The notes under the pieces were generated by a model. The model ran no database searches. It was not told where the DNA came from and saw only the letters and a list, made by a program, of their open reading frames with translations. The position numbers and the translations under genes were made by a program. A stretch of DNA of 64,000 bases from Halicephalobus mephisto (taxonomy: Eukaryota > Nematoda > Chromadorea > Rhabditida > Panagrolaimidae): the NCBI GenBank assembly GCA_009193035.1, contig SWDT01000066.1, positions 426,583 to 490,582 of the forward strand, written 5' to 3'. Below are positions 34,513 through 46,815 of the stretch, piece after piece. Within the stretch, counting starts at the first letter, position 1. The number at the start of each line of letters is the position of its first letter.

Positions 34513-35260
34513 AGTTGAGTTTAGCAATTGTCCTCTTTACCTCTGGTTCTGGTTTTTTATACCAAAAGTAATTCACTGTCAAACATTTCTTGCTACAATT
34601 TAGGTTTTCCGATACCTCATGTTATTGTTTTAATTTATTGTTGAAGATTTTATTGTGGCTGGTTTTTTTGCCACAACCTTCTTTTTTCTTTGAAAAACCA
34701 AATAAGTTTGGTGCTTGTACATAATTTTTCTAGAGAATCCATATAAGGAAGCTGAAATTATAAAAACAAAGAATGGTGCTCATCAGATCTGTCTTGTCTT
34801 ATTTTACCTTCGCCTTCTGCCATTTCTCATCGAAGATTCTAATTTTTGCCAGTTTGAAGGGCGATTATTTTTGTGAAATATGTTTTTTTGCCCGAAAAAA
34901 AAAAGTATCTCTTTGATTTTGTTTCACAATGAGAATTAAATACGGTTCACTTTGCCGATTTCATATCTTTGAGATTTGTTTAAAATTGATATATGGAATC
35001 TCTACAACACGTGCTTAAATTTCGTTGGAAGTCGTTGATTATCGATTTGCAATCAAACGAGTGTGATTTGGATTGGTTGTAAGCTCCCGTGCTCGTAGAG
35101 GCAACAGAAGGGTTTATCGATTTTTCTTCGTTGAGTGAGGGCGGATTTATTACGCAAGCATGTTTGGTTCCATATATCGATTTTTGCTTTTCTCAAAGAT
35201 TAGGCAAATGAACTAATGAAAAGTTTTGTAGATAAAGCCAAATGTTAAGATTTAATTGAA
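34513..35260 (+). other. Intergenic region
   Basis: About 750 bp: the dot-1.1 3' UTR (with a run of ten A residues near 34896-34906) and the upstream region of the next gene. Two TTTCGTTG-type segments near 35020 and 35125 stand out weakly. No gene is supported. Confidence 0.45.
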
Positions 35261-37377
35261 ATGAGTTCGAAGGCTGCAAAGGATGGGAACATCGGTGCTC
35301 CGTCGAATGAAAACAGAGCTTCCAAGGAGAAACAGACGGGTTCGGCAGCAGTTTCATCCATCTCTAAGTCAAATGGAACGGGTATTCCGGTTGCGAAGAA
35401 GATGAACGGGAAGTTGCCGGCGGCGTACTCGAATTCAGGAAAGAAACGACCGGCAGGAACGGTCGAGAAGACGTCTCCGTCCAAGAAGCTGAAGAACGAG
35501 AAGAAGGATCCTCTCATGCCTATCGATGCTATCCTCGATGAAATGGACAACTTTGAGAATGAAAAGAGGAAAGCGAAGAAGAAAGGTATGCTTCCCACAT
35601 AGGTGTTCCCTAATAATCTCTTGCAGAAGAGAGCGACGATGAATCTAGCCAGAAACGTCTCCCTAAAGCCTCAACCCCCATTCCCGGTACTTTCAAGGTC
35701 CCAACTTTCAATGATCTCACGAAAATGGAGAATGACAACTCGATAGTTTTTACTTTTCTGGAACGGAATCAACCTGGTGTGAACGAAATGGTCCTAGCTT
35801 ACAAGATGCTCCGGGGAAGAGTGGATCCGTTCTATTACGGGTATTTCGAGAGAACTAAACTGAAGCCGGCTAATATCAAGTTGACGGAATACGAAGAAGA
35901 GGGAAACAAGGACAAAAAGGAGTTCGAAGACAAGTCTAGTCAGGAAGAGACCCAAGAAGACGGATTCAAGTTCCCAGTTTTTGTTCCTGATGACGATCAA
36001 ACTCCAGCTAGTCAAGCGGCAAGGAGGAACCAAGTAAAGGCGTATTTAGCCAAGCATATTGGAAAACCCATTGCTGAGGTTGAGACGTATCTTTCTGAAG
36101 AACATTGGCAATTAATGGGGACAATGAAACAGGATGCAATCTTCAAAGTGATAGATCAACTAGTGTCGGTTCTCTGCAAGTAAGTTCAGTTCCCTGATAT
36201 ATGGGTGTTGTTTTTGTTGAGGAGTTTGATATATGAACATGGTTTTAGGTCGACAGCAATGAAATCCCCTGAAGGAAATTCGGGTAGAAATTCGGTAGCA
36301 ATGGATATCTCAAGTGATGAAGGATCAGTAAAAACGGACTCGCAGAAAAAGCTGGGTCCTAGTGTCATGTCCGCTCCGCAATACATTCCAACCCAGCCTC
36401 CGATTACTCTCCCGACATATTCTTTCCAGCCGACAGTTATTCCACAGTACTATCCGTCACAACCGACCATGGGACCTGCTCAACCTTCGGGTTCGATTCA
36501 AGGTGGATATCAGCAGGCAGCTCCTTATTCAGAGGTGTCGGGATCTTCGGGGTATCCGAACGCGGGTCCAGTTAACCAAGGATACCCACATTGTTCTGTT
36601 AATCCCTCGCAAGTACTTCCTCCACCTCCGGTACCAATTCCTCCACCAGCTCCTCCAATGCATCAACAGATGGCTCTCCCAGGCCCACAACCCCCTCTTC
36701 CTACTGGCCCATCTACTCAGCAACCTATTCAGTCATCAATACCTCCTGTGCGCCAACCAATGCATCCCTCAGCTCCTCCTCCACAGCATTTCAGACCTCC
36801 ACCGACTCATCGACCCTCACTACCGGGTCCCCGACACAGACCCTCTCTGACTGTCCGTCAGCCAAGATCCCAACCTCCGGCATTTTCCGCGAATAACTCT
36901 CTCCCACCGAAGAAGCAGACAGGTGGAGGAACTTCTGGCAAACCCAAGCGGTCTCAAAATACTCAACCAGAGAGTCCAAAGAAAAAGGGCCTGGAAATCA
37001 ACATGGATCTTATCAGGAAAATGCCCCCTCCGCCTATCCCCAAGATTATTCAACAGCAGAGAGCAGGCTCTAACCCAGATCCTTCGCCACCACAGAGATT
37101 CCAAAGACCTCCCCCGGTCGCTAATCCCCAATTCCCGACTCCTCCGAATCCGACATTCCAGTCTCGACCTCCAGATAACTCTACCGTGATGAGAACGTTA
37201 TTCAATGTTCTCAGACCCGGAACTCCAACGACGGGTGCAACTCCTCCAAGACCCAATTTTCCTAATCAATTCAATGGTCCCCCCTCGAGACGGTTCCCGC
37301 CCCCAGATTACAATCGAACACCCAATGGAGGTACACCATTCAGGAGAAAAAACTTCCGACAACAAAATAGGTTCTGA
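35261..37377 (+). CDS. Uncharacterised nuclear-type protein with proline-rich tail
   Basis: I do not recognise a family. Exons 35261-35585, 35627-36179 and 36249-37377 close in phase and give 668 residues. The N-terminal 110 residues are basic and Ser/Lys-rich with nuclear-signal-like SPSKKLKNEKK. The middle (about 115-290) looks folded: FKVPTFNDLTK, GVNEMVLAYKMLRGRVDPFYYGYFER and QAARRNQVKAYLAKHIGKPI. The C-terminal half is proline-rich with many P-P-x-P runs, then KRSQNTQPESPKKKGLEI and an Arg/Asn-rich end. The composition suggests an RNA- or chromatin-associated adaptor, but that is inference. The second intron holds two TATATG elements. Confidence 0.8.
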
Positions 37378-37602
37378 ATCTGGTACAGAGTGCTTTCGTA
37401 TTTTGAAAATGCATATTTGAATCTCGACATAATAAATTATTTAAATGACCTCAACTGATCCGGGCTTGATTTCAAATTATCGATATTTATTTAATTATAA
37501 AAACCGAAAAACTGATAATTTTAAAATGACAATAATTAATATGAAAGTCAATCTTCAGAAAACAGAACGGAAATCATTTGAAGGCTCAGTCTGCTTCGAA
37601 AT

Positions 37603-39296
37603 TTACGGTTTACAACGTCCGATGTAACGGGGATACAGTGTGACATCACGAATGTGGTAAGTGTTGGTCAGCCAGCACACAAATCTCTCAACTCCAAGAC
37701 CATAACCACCATGAGGACAGGATCCGTATTTGCGTTGATCAATATACCAGTAATACGGCTTAGGGTTAATACCGTTGGCCACAAGAGCATCTGTCAGTTC
37801 CTTTTCATTCCACATCCTCATGGATCCTCCGACGATTTCACCGACTCCTGGCATGAGCAAATCAACGGATTCAGTGAGAGCTGGGTCATCTGCACAACGA
37901 GCCATGTAGAAGGACTTAATTCCAGATGGGAACTTGTTGAGGAGGATTGGACGGTTGATCATGTCCGTCATTTTACGTTCGGGCAACTCGGGAATATCCT
38001 CTCCGAATTCAAATGGCTTGCCCTCCTCGTTCTTGATGTCATTCTTCTGGAGCCACTCGATAGCTTCCTTGTAGGTCATTCTGAGGAATGGACGGGTTGG
38101 AGGAACAAAGTTGGGGTTGGCTTCATAGACGAGAGTCTTGATCTCAGGATCAGCAAGTGCACGTTCAACAGTGTCACAGACTAAATCTTCAATTCTATCC
38201 ATAAGCTCATCGAAGGTAATGAAGGGGCATTCGGCTTCCAAGTGACAATACTCAGCCAAGTGACGACGGGTTCTAGACTTCTCTGCACGATAAGATTGAG
38301 CCATACAAAATGAATCACCGAGTGAAGGAATGCACGTTTCTAAGTAAAGCTGAGAAGACTGAGTCAAATAAGAAAGTTCTCCAAAGTAGTCCAAAGAGAA
38401 CAACGTCGATCCACCTTCAACCTGAGTTTGCACGAGAGTTGGGGGAAATACCTCGGTGTAATGTCTGGAAAGAAGATGAGCACGGAAAGCTTGACTAACA
38501 GCAGCACGAATTCTGAGGACTCTGGAAGCGTTCTCTCCACGGATAACGAGGTGGCGGTTGTCCACGAGAGTCTCCACTCCGGCTTCTTCGTTGAGAGCGT
38601 GGTCAATACCTCCAGGAGGAGCGTTGGAAATCAATTCCCAATAGTCAGCATCGAGTTCAACACCACCAGGAGCCGATTTTCCATCAGGGAGTTTCTTGAT
38701 AGTTCCGTAGACGGTGACAGTTGCCTCAGTGTTGAGAGTGAGTGCATTGTAAGTTTGACAGAGCTTGCCGGAAAGAATAGTTTGGAGATAACCAGAACCG
38801 TCTCGGAGAACCCAAAACATCAAGTTCTTGCCTAAAACCGAGCAGTTCATATACTAACCCTCAACAAAGAACCCTCACCTTGTTGTCTCAGTCGATGTAC
38901 ATAGGCATGGACCATAATTCTCTTGTCTACGCAGTTCTTAGCATTGACAATTTTCGTCTTCGTAGCAGCAGGAAGAGACTTGTCCATTTCAATGACAATC
39001 TTCTTGGCTTCTTCCAGAGCAACATCGGTTTTCTCTTTCGCGGCTTTTTCTGCTTCCTCAGCCTTCGCCAGCTTCTTCTGCTCCGCTTCAAACTTCTTCT
39101 GGTTCTTCTTGATTGCAGATTTGGAAGCAGGCTCGAAACTTTTCACACCGTCCTTCTCAACGGCGACCTGGAAGTTCCCGTCGATTGTCCCAGAAATCAT
39201 CATCGCTTTGAACAAAGACTTGAGGGGGTTTTCAACTGATCCATCACCCGATTCATCCGATCCAGTGTCAGGACAAATGTAAAGTGGAGTCGCCAT
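37603..39296 (-). CDS. nars-1: Cytosolic asparaginyl-tRNA synthetase
   Basis: Class IIb aminoacyl-tRNA synthetase that charges tRNA-Asn. Exons 39296-38879 and 38831-37603 join in phase and give 548 residues, the normal eukaryotic length. An N-terminal eukaryote-specific region with a Lys/Glu/Ala helix (about residues 60-100) is followed by the anticodon-binding OB fold ([30 protein letters not shown]). The catalytic core has motif 1 around [19 protein letters not shown], motif 2 [20 protein letters not shown] and motif 3 [13 protein letters not shown], and ends in PRYIGRCKP. All class II signatures are intact. The single 47-nt intron carries a TATATGAAC element 20 nt from its 3' end. Confidence 0.97.
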
Positions 39297-39659
39297 CGTG
39301 TTGCGAGTTACCTAAAATGCAGTAGCTAGAGTTAGGCCAAATCACAGCGTAAAGTCGTATTCAATAATCATGAGAGATGACAAAATGAAAATAAAAGACC
39401 TTATATAGGTGGAAAATTTGAAGATTGCACAATTCTAACGTGTAATTAATTGAAAAGTAGAGGGGGAGGGAACTGAAAAAGGAAGATATTGGCTAAAATT
39501 GCACAACTTTAAGCAAAGAAAATGATGCAAAAGAGGGAGTTTTCGTTTTGGGATCACTCTTCATTGGACCTGGTTGACATTGCAGTTCGTTTCATCTACT
39601 TTGGACTGTTTCATTCGTTTTTAATTCCATGTTTTTGTATTTGTTTTAATTGCTAATCC
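39297..39659 (+). promoter_or_regulatory. Bidirectional promoter region nars-1 / CDPF1-like gene
   Basis: 363 bp between two divergent start codons (39296 on minus, 39660 on plus). No TATA box I would defend. A TTGCACAA motif appears twice near 39424 and 39499 and may be coincidental. Confidence 0.4.
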
Positions 39660-40509
39660 ATGGAAGATACCCTTGCTACTGATATTATCTCAAATGACGA
39701 GAATCCAATCGCAGAGAAAGTTACAAATTCAAGGCAAGTTTTTCCCTCTCATTTCCCGAGACTAACCCACATAAGCCACCTCATTTATTTGTTCCTTATC
39801 CACTTTTTTTGTGTTTTCATCTAATTCATCCACATGACTTTCTCGATAACGTACTTTGATCGCATTTGTTTAGTGTCAATCCTGAGGAAGTTGGCTCAAT
39901 CGTTCAAGCAGATGTTCAACAAGAAGACAATGGGCCAGAATATTTCAACTTTAGATGTGTTCTTTGTGGGTTCTCTGTTCGAGCAAGATACGGACCGATG
40001 AAAGCAGGAATTATAAGGTAATAGTGAAATCTTTAAAGTATGAATGAAGTCAGTTATTCAGTTACAAACACGATGTTTACTATCTCAGATCTCTGAATCA
40101 ACAAATCGATCGTGTGAAATCGAAAAAGAAAAACGATTACAAAAAATATGCTGTCATCGGAGCCAAATGCCATTCCTGTCACCGAGATGTCTGTAACAGA
40201 GTCCAATGCAGTTTTTTCTACAAGGAAAACCACTGTCTCGACTGCATTATGCGGAGTAGAAAAGAATTCCCGGAGAAAATCATTCAGGTCAGTTGTTTTT
40301 TCCGGAGTCTTCTCAGACTGAGAACATCCCTTGTCCAATTTGAGAGATCTTCCCCGCCCTTGTTTACGGAATTGAACTTTCCCTCGTGATCCTATGCTTT
40401 GGAGTTTGTTTTTTCCTCAATAGGGAAAATCAATTCACTCAACAGTTGCCTCGTTCATTTTCTCGTCCTTTTTCAGCACATTATCCAACGAAAGAACACC
40501 GCTAACTGA
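39660..40509 (+). CDS. CDPF1-like cysteine-rich protein
   Basis: Small protein resembling cysteine-rich DPF-motif protein 1, whose function is unknown. Exons 39660-39733, 39874-40017, 40089-40287 and 40477-40509 close in phase and give 149 residues. The conserved pattern is FNFRCVLCGF, then YAVIGAKCHSCHRDVC, VQCSFFYKENHCLDC, FPEKI and a basic tail IIQRKN, matching the human protein's Cys spacing and its CSLFY and FP..I segments; the C-x2-C pairs could bind zinc. The DPF tripeptide itself is not present. The first intron begins AG/GCAAGT and only works as a GC-AG intron: the alternative GT four bases on leads to a stop in the next exon. Confidence 0.75.
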
Positions 40510-41230
40510 GGCTCAGCTGATCAGACAGCTGTATTGATCGAGGTTGGTTTTGACATTCCCTTCCAAGGCCCTACTCGTAATAACAGACTCGAGTTACCGT
40601 GGGTTGTTGATTGTTTTCTATTTCGAGGCCAGGGAGTCCCGTTTTACACTTGGACTCTTGATTGTAATCTCGGAAATCGCAAACTTTGCACCCATCAGCT
40701 GTTGTTTTGTCCTTTACAATAAACTTGCTGCAGATTTCACTAGAGATTATTCAAAGAGTGCTTTTACAACGTTGTTTTGAAGCTCAAGATTACCTCCAGC
40801 CTTGAACCAGTAAGATAGCAGTTGATCGCGTGCAATACATGTGCCCGACGGGACACTCAAAGACTGTCCCACTGGATCTTATCCGAAGAATAAGCACGTT
40901 CTCCTCCTCTCTCCCAAATATATCGAAAGCGACTGCAGAGAAAGTGCGCGTCGCCACGCCCTGCCTGCAAATGTGTATAATCTGAGGCAGTAGTCGTGAT
41001 TCCCTGCGCTTTTGGGTTTATGAGCTCGCTATTTTCCCTAGGGCAAAGTTTATTAGGGAATCCCTGGGTGATAGACATCCCTTGGCTTCAAATTAGGTTT
41101 ATTTTTTGTAAGACAAAGTCATCAATCGATCAAGTCTGCGGACGCGCGACCGGGAATGACCTCGATTTGACCTTTCCCCGCTCGATCATTCTCTTCTAAG
41201 ACTTTTTTTAAATTTTCTTTCAGATTGATA
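40510..41230 (+). other. Intergenic region
   Basis: About 720 bp. Contains a small hairpin GGGACA-n9-TGTCCC at 40849-40869 and a relatively G+C-rich stretch around 40935-40975. A TTTCAG acceptor ends at 41223, seven bases before the next ATG, and is probably a trans-splice site. Open frames here (40534-40780 plus, 40857-41078 minus) show no domain. Confidence 0.45.
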
Positions 41231-42505
41231 ATGAGTGCCGTTACCGCCAGAGCTGTATCCTCAGCTATTGCCAAATGTCAACCTCTTCGTTCATGTATGC
41301 CTCTGGCAAAGAGCCTGAAAATTGAATGGGACGATGGATATCAAGCGGAGTTTCCTTATTGCTGGTTGAGAGACGCTACTTCTAAAAGACCAGCTCTTGT
41401 CCACATCGATGTTAATATGAAGCCGGAACAAGTGCAAGTAGAACGATCTCGAGAATCTCTCCAAGTCCAATGGCCAAGCTATCTTTATCTCAGGTTAGTT
41501 CATATTGTATTTTTAATTTTATCTTGGAACCAATGCGAATGTCATGTGCTCGCCAGTTGGACTTTGCCCCAAGTTTTTATTTTCTTGTTTGTTTCAGTTA
41601 TTCTTCATCATTTCTTCGTGATTCCGCCTTGCATTCGTCAGATGTAAATGGCCTCCATCAAATTCACACTCATGGGAACGAAGAAACAGATAACGCTGCC
41701 AAGCATGTTCTTAGTGGAAAACTTTTCTTAACTACTCATCAGACTCCAATTGCTGAATCTCTAGTCATGGGCCAATGTGAATGGAATTCATCAACTCAAG
41801 AACCTGGAACTTTGTGGCCACATCTTCAGACAGTCCCTTCTTTGGTTATCGTCGATGCAATGGAAACTGGATCAGCAATGCAACCAGCTTTGATCACTCT
41901 AATTGACACGAGGAAGGCTCTAGAGGCAATGGCACAGTCTCATCCAGAGGAATTTGCTTTCTTGAAGCAATGTGAACTGGAATACACCGAAGGCCCCTTC
42001 CGCGCTCTCCATCCGATATATGAATTGGACAAAGAAGGAAAACAGATTATTTCGGTAAGTATTTGCTTTTTGCTGACCTAGCGTCTAATGCATGCATCTC
42101 CTTGGTCGCCAGTTATCAGGGGATCCCCGTTATTCTGCCATGTGAACTGCATGTTGGCGACTATTCTACTTGATTGCACATCAAAGTACGCTGTGGACTA
42201 TTTTAATCAATCATGTTATGAGCATTTTCGAAAGGGATTTGATAAGACGAGAAATAATGGATCAAAAAACACTTAAAGGTCTTTTTCAGGCCACTTTCAA
42301 CAACAGGACGAGATCGAGCGCAATAACCACTAACTCCCTTGAGAAGCTTTACCTGAGTCTCCAGAAACTTGGACGTGTTTGTGCCGAGCATTCTCTTCAG
42401 ATCCCTCTTTTCCCAGGCCGAAGACTGATCGTGGACAACACCAAAGCTATGATCGGGGCCCCAGCTCAGAAAGAAAGACGACTTGTGCTCAGATTGTTGA
42501 GCTAG
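41231..42505 (+). CDS. Gamma-butyrobetaine-hydroxylase-like protein without metal ligands
   Basis: Related to gamma-butyrobetaine and trimethyllysine dioxygenases (Fe(II)/2-oxoglutarate enzymes of carnitine synthesis). Exons 41231-41493, 41598-42054 and 42290-42505 close in phase and give 311 residues, shorter than the usual 370-420. The N-terminal GBBH-type domain has LKIEWDDGYQAEFPYCWLRD. The catalytic-fold remnants are HPEEFAFLKQ, FRALHPIYELDKEGKQI, FNNRTRSSAITT and LIVDNTKAMIGAP. The region that should hold the H-x-D ligands reads TQEPGTLWPHLQTVPS, and the distal His of the VFDNxRxLHGR-type motif is Ile. It is therefore probably not an active dioxygenase. Alternative splicing near the 3' end is possible. 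Confidence 0.7.
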
Positions 42506-43083
42506 ATTTCATTGATTATCTTCCAGAAAACGTGTATCCCCTTTTTGGAATTTCTAATCCCCAAAAGGGCTTGAGTAAAGGTCTCTTTGAACATACCACA
42601 AACGAGATTTTTTGGGAATGATCATGTGATTGGAATCACGGCCGGAAGGAACAAGGTCGTCTGATTCAATCGATTTCGGGTTTGCACTGTTTTACTTTTT
42701 AGGCAATCAATTTGAAAAGTCTCATACTAGAACCAGGAACAATTGCACCCTGTGACCGATTATCGGAGAATTCTTTGTTGCGATATTTTTACCTGTGTTG
42801 ACTTGTTATCGAAGCAGTTGAAGAGGGATAGTTAGAAAGAGATAAGAGAAAGGACTTTGATCGGAGGAAAAAGTAAAGAAATAGTTTGATCGACTTTCAA
42901 AAACGTCCCTGTTGTTTGTCCCAACGAATGATCTGAAAGCAACCAACAAAACAAGAATCCACGTGAATCGCCAAATAAGGGTGGGTTGAATTTCATTGAA
43001 AGGTGACGCAAGATTTCAGCTGTTGGTCAAACTCAATTCATTATTAGTAAAAATGAAAGTTGGTACAATATAATCAGCATTTC
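42506..43083 (+). other. 3' spacer between convergent genes
   Basis: About 580 bp with the 3' UTR of the GBBH-like gene (plus) and of the next minus-strand gene. An open frame from exon 3 continues in another phase to 42621 but matches nothing. No further feature. Confidence 0.45.
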
Positions 43084-44633
43084 CTACGCTTCCGATTCAT
43101 TTTTTGGTTTGAGTGGAGATCTTAGAGCTGATTTAGAGGTGAATTCTTCTTCAGCATTTTCTTTCATGTTCTCAGTACTTGTGTTTTTGCATTTAGACTT
43201 GCGTTTGGTCAGTCTTGGAATCAAGCTTCTTTCGTCTTCATTGCTTTCGACGTCGAGGACTTGATTCTGTTCAACTAGTTCATCAACATCATCTAGTTCT
43301 ACAGTTAGCGACTTTAATTAGAGGTTGATTAATACTAAAAACATACCTCTAAAGCTCTTGACACTAATTTCTCCAGTTTTGTTACTCGCAATCTTCATCG
43401 CTTGCAAGGCAGTAGTGATGGCATCCATGCTGTTCTCCTTGGTAATCGGAGAAGGTGGAGGAGATTCAATGTGGTCCTTTTTTCCTTCTCCACTGTGATT
43501 AACGGTAGGAGTCTTCACGTGGTCGTGGTCACTGTGAGAGAAATTGCTTACAAGGGATGGAGAAGAATTGTCTACGTTCCGGGAATTATTGGAATCCAAG
43601 TAGATGTCGTCGAAGCGGAATCGGAGCGATGGCATCTTGGGAAGAATTTCGACTAGATCAGACTCGGGCTCCTCAACATCAGGCTTCAAATCGCCTTCCT
43701 CATCAAGACCAAACAAGTCCCGTTCAATTTCGCCAGCCAGATCGTCTTGAGGATATGCGTTATTCTCGAATAGGTCGTCATCGACACTACTCACGGACTC
43801 CGTCTCAAACTGAACATCCTCCAAAGCGGAAAAGTACTCGTCAGAGGAAACACTAGAAGGTCTAGAACTGTCGAATTCTGCAATTTCAACCACTTGATCA
43901 TCGATAAAGGATACTTCAAGACCCTAAAATCCATACATATAGATTGATAAATCTCCCACAACTTACGTCATCCAAGAGACTCTTTGGAATCGGCACATCA
44001 TCCAAGGTCATGTTTCCTACATCTTCAAATCCAGAAAACCTCTCTCCTTCGATCATGTTCATCATTGTCTTTAGTTCGTTTCTCATGGATTCAAGATACG
44101 AAATGTGAGAGGAGATCAAAGTAGGAGGGAAAATACCGTTGTTTGAGTCTCTCATTCTCTGGATATAGGTACGAAGCGAAGCGATGGCCACAGTCAGCCT
44201 GTAAAAGTCCATATATCAACTTTACCGAAAAGTGCAAGCAAACAACTTACATTCGCATTTCTGACGATTCTATGCTGGTGGACAATTGAAGTAGGAAGCT
44301 GGATGAATTCATCATCAGGTCTGAAAAAAAGTAATAAGGATTTTCGATATGGGATATGAATAACAAGCGTAAAAATGTCATAGTTGTTGCAAAGAATATA
44401 TAAAGTTTGCATTAATTACCACGTGAATCCAATGGCAAATGGAGAGGAGTAGATTCAACTGTTGAAAACTAAAAACAATCTAAAGTCACGGAGAAACTGA
44501 GTCAAAGTACAAAAACGGGTAAACACGCCTGTCTAATGATAAGCACAGTTTTGAATTTTAAAATCCCGCGGAATTTTTGTTTGCCAGATTTCGCCAACAC
44601 TTGTTTTTCTTCCGTCGTCATTGTTTTCATCAT
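43084..44633 (-). CDS. Uncharacterised acidic protein with helical N-terminus
   Basis: I do not recognise a family. Proposed exons in gene order are 44633-44525, 44458-44420, 44320-44251, 44198-43967, 43923-43347 and 43298-43084; they close in phase and give 413 residues. The last four exons are well supported by splice sites and phase; the first two are less certain because the exon 1 donor (GCGT/GTTTAC) is weak. The N-terminal 130 residues look helical (SSFLLQLSTSIESSEMRM, SYLESMRNELKTMMNMI). The rest is acidic and Ser-rich (EYFSALEDVQFETESVSS, EGDLKPDVEEPESD) with a basic patch LTKRKSKCK near the end. The proposed start is only 45 bp from the divergent smg-5 start, leaving almost no promoter. 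Confidence 0.6.
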
Positions 44634-44678
44634 TCTTGTATTGTTTAATTTACACTTTTACGCTCCATTCCATTTCAC

Positions 44679-46815
44679 ATGGCTTCACAAGAAGCCGGAG
44701 ATGCTAAAGAACCAGACAAGGATGCAAAACTTTCTGCTGCTGACCATCTGACGTAAGTCGAAAGTCTTTTCATATATGGATTTGACGTTTATTCTTTCAG
44801 AACAGCCAAAAGAGTCCTGAAAAGACTTAGAGCCGAGCTCAAAGATGCTGCTCCAGAGGATCTTGACGATTCTGATGTGGTTAATCTGAGAAGAAAGTTT
44901 ATTCGTGAATGCGAGAAAGCAATGGTTGATGGGAATCTCAGAGAGGATGTTTATGGATATCTCTGGCGTGATGCTTTCTATTCCACTGTCTTCATCTACC
45001 GAGGAGCATGGAAGCTTCACAATGGATTGAACTTGAATCAGAAGGAAGACTTGCTTTCTTTCGTGTCGAAAAGCGTCCGTTATCTCCTGAAACTTCGGAA
45101 AACTTATCCCGATCTCGCTTACTTCATCTTTCTGAATGTCGGTGATATGTACCGATATTGCTTCGACATTCTCAGTGAAGAAGAGCACATCAAGAATGCC
45201 CTTAAGTTCTATGGGCAGGCCCTGGCCGTCAAACCGAATGATGGACATCCGTTTAATCAACTGGGAATTCTTTATCGCGAGCAGAATCCCTGGAAAGCCG
45301 TAAGCATGTTCCTCAGATCTGCAATAGTCCCTAACCCGTATGACAAAGCGGAGGAGAATTTCCTTTTGCTAAAGGCAACTGGATTCATGGATAATCTGAA
45401 GCAGAGCACCTGGGACTACATCTACGGCATGTTTGATCGCTTCAACAGAATTGCTATGGATGAATTCAAATCAGCTTGGATGGATACTTTGAGGCAGGAG
45501 CTTGACAATGAAAAGCCAGAATTGAAGAAAGTTTTGGACACCTTTTCTGTCGTCTTACTTGCTTCAATTCTAGCTGTAAATGGAGACCACGGGAACGAAA
45601 AAACTAGATACTTGATCCACTCAATTTGCGAAGATTTCAAGTTCTTTGTAAAAGAGGTTTCTGACCGACGCCGGGAATCTCCTATCGATGAGAGGGTGAA
45701 GAACAGAATCAAAGAAATTCGATCACGAAGACGTCGGAGAAGGCAGGAAGAATCTGACGATGAGGACGAAGAGGAAGAATACAAGTTATTTTCTGAATCC
45801 GAAGATGAGTCGGATGAAGAGAAAGAGCCTGAAAATGAAGCAAATGAAGAATCAGAGGAGATAGATTTGATCCTACCTCTGTTGGCGATGATAATCGACT
45901 GGTTTACCAATATAGAGAAGCAATTAAAGGAGAAGAAACTCTCCGTTGGATTGAGAATGGTTCGTGTATTTTCTTTGAATTTCCCTTTTTCAACCATGAA
46001 CTATTTTAGGATCTCCAGGCAGTTTTTCAACTTGTTCTGGACTACATTAACAGATATGTAGATGAACTGAGTCCATTTATTGGCGAGAAAACCACAAGTG
46101 ACATCGTTTGGTATCTCAAATCTCCTGGAACCTCCCTTCCAGAAGATTTCTTTTACGAGTTGCTTCCAAAGTTGATGAAATCTGCAGAAAACTGGTCTTT
46201 GTTCCCCATTTACTTTGACCGCTATTACAAGTTTTTGGGCAAAAACCAGGATTTGAAAGCAATGAAAGACATGGCAAGAGTCAGAATGGAAGTTGCTGAG
46301 AACGATGATGAGGTTTGATTTTTTCTTTATAGGATTTTCGTATTTGTTTTTTAGAAACTTGGACTGCCCAAGTATGTTCTATTTGAACCAGATGCTATCA
46401 AATCTAAGCTCTATGTTGTCAAAGCAGTCATCAAGTCAAAGCAGATTCGCATTTTTATCAGCAAAGAAACAATAAGAAGATTTGATTCTCTGAAGTCAAA
46501 AGATCCTGATGCTCGATCTGCTGTGCGATTTTTGGAAGATTCCATGAAGAGCAACGAAATTGAGTTAATCAGTCTCGATGAAACACGATCGTCGGTCTTG
46601 GCTAAGTCGTTCCTGTCTTCTACTGAAGGAGATGATGAATTCCTGATTGTTACTTCTGGAGCACACATGAGAAAAAGACTTGCAAACTCTGGTTGGTTTT
46701 TGATCAACTTTCTTGTGTTAATGTAGTTGTTTCAGATTCTTATAATATTTATCTTGAAGGAGTAGACAAATTCTTCGAAAGGTTCGCAACTGCTCAAAGA
46801 AAAGGTCCAACTTGA
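44679..46815 (+). CDS. smg-5: Nonsense-mediated decay factor SMG5
   Basis: Adaptor of nonsense-mediated mRNA decay that helps dephosphorylate UPF1. Exons 44679-44752, 44801-45959, 46010-46312, 46355-46691 and 46736-46815 close in phase and give 650 residues. Residues 30-330 form the 14-3-3-like and helical-hairpin EST1/SMG5-7 domain (LWRDAFYSTVFIYRGAWK, FLNVGDMYRYCFDIL, ALKFYGQALAVKPNDGHPF, NQLGILYREQNPWKAV). A charged linker (RRRRRRQEESDDEDEEEE) follows. The C-terminal PIN-like domain starts KYVLFEPDAIKSKL and includes KETIRRFDSLKSKDPDARS and DEFLIVTSGAHM; as in other SMG5 proteins only part of the acidic nuclease set is obvious, so it is probably inactive. Intron 1 has a CATATATGGA element. 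Confidence 0.88.

Noticed and set aside
43084..44633. Assignment of the acidic gene to the mitoguardin or vezatin families
   Set aside because: Only loose resemblance of Ser/Glu-rich and helical stretches; no diagnostic motif could be pointed to.
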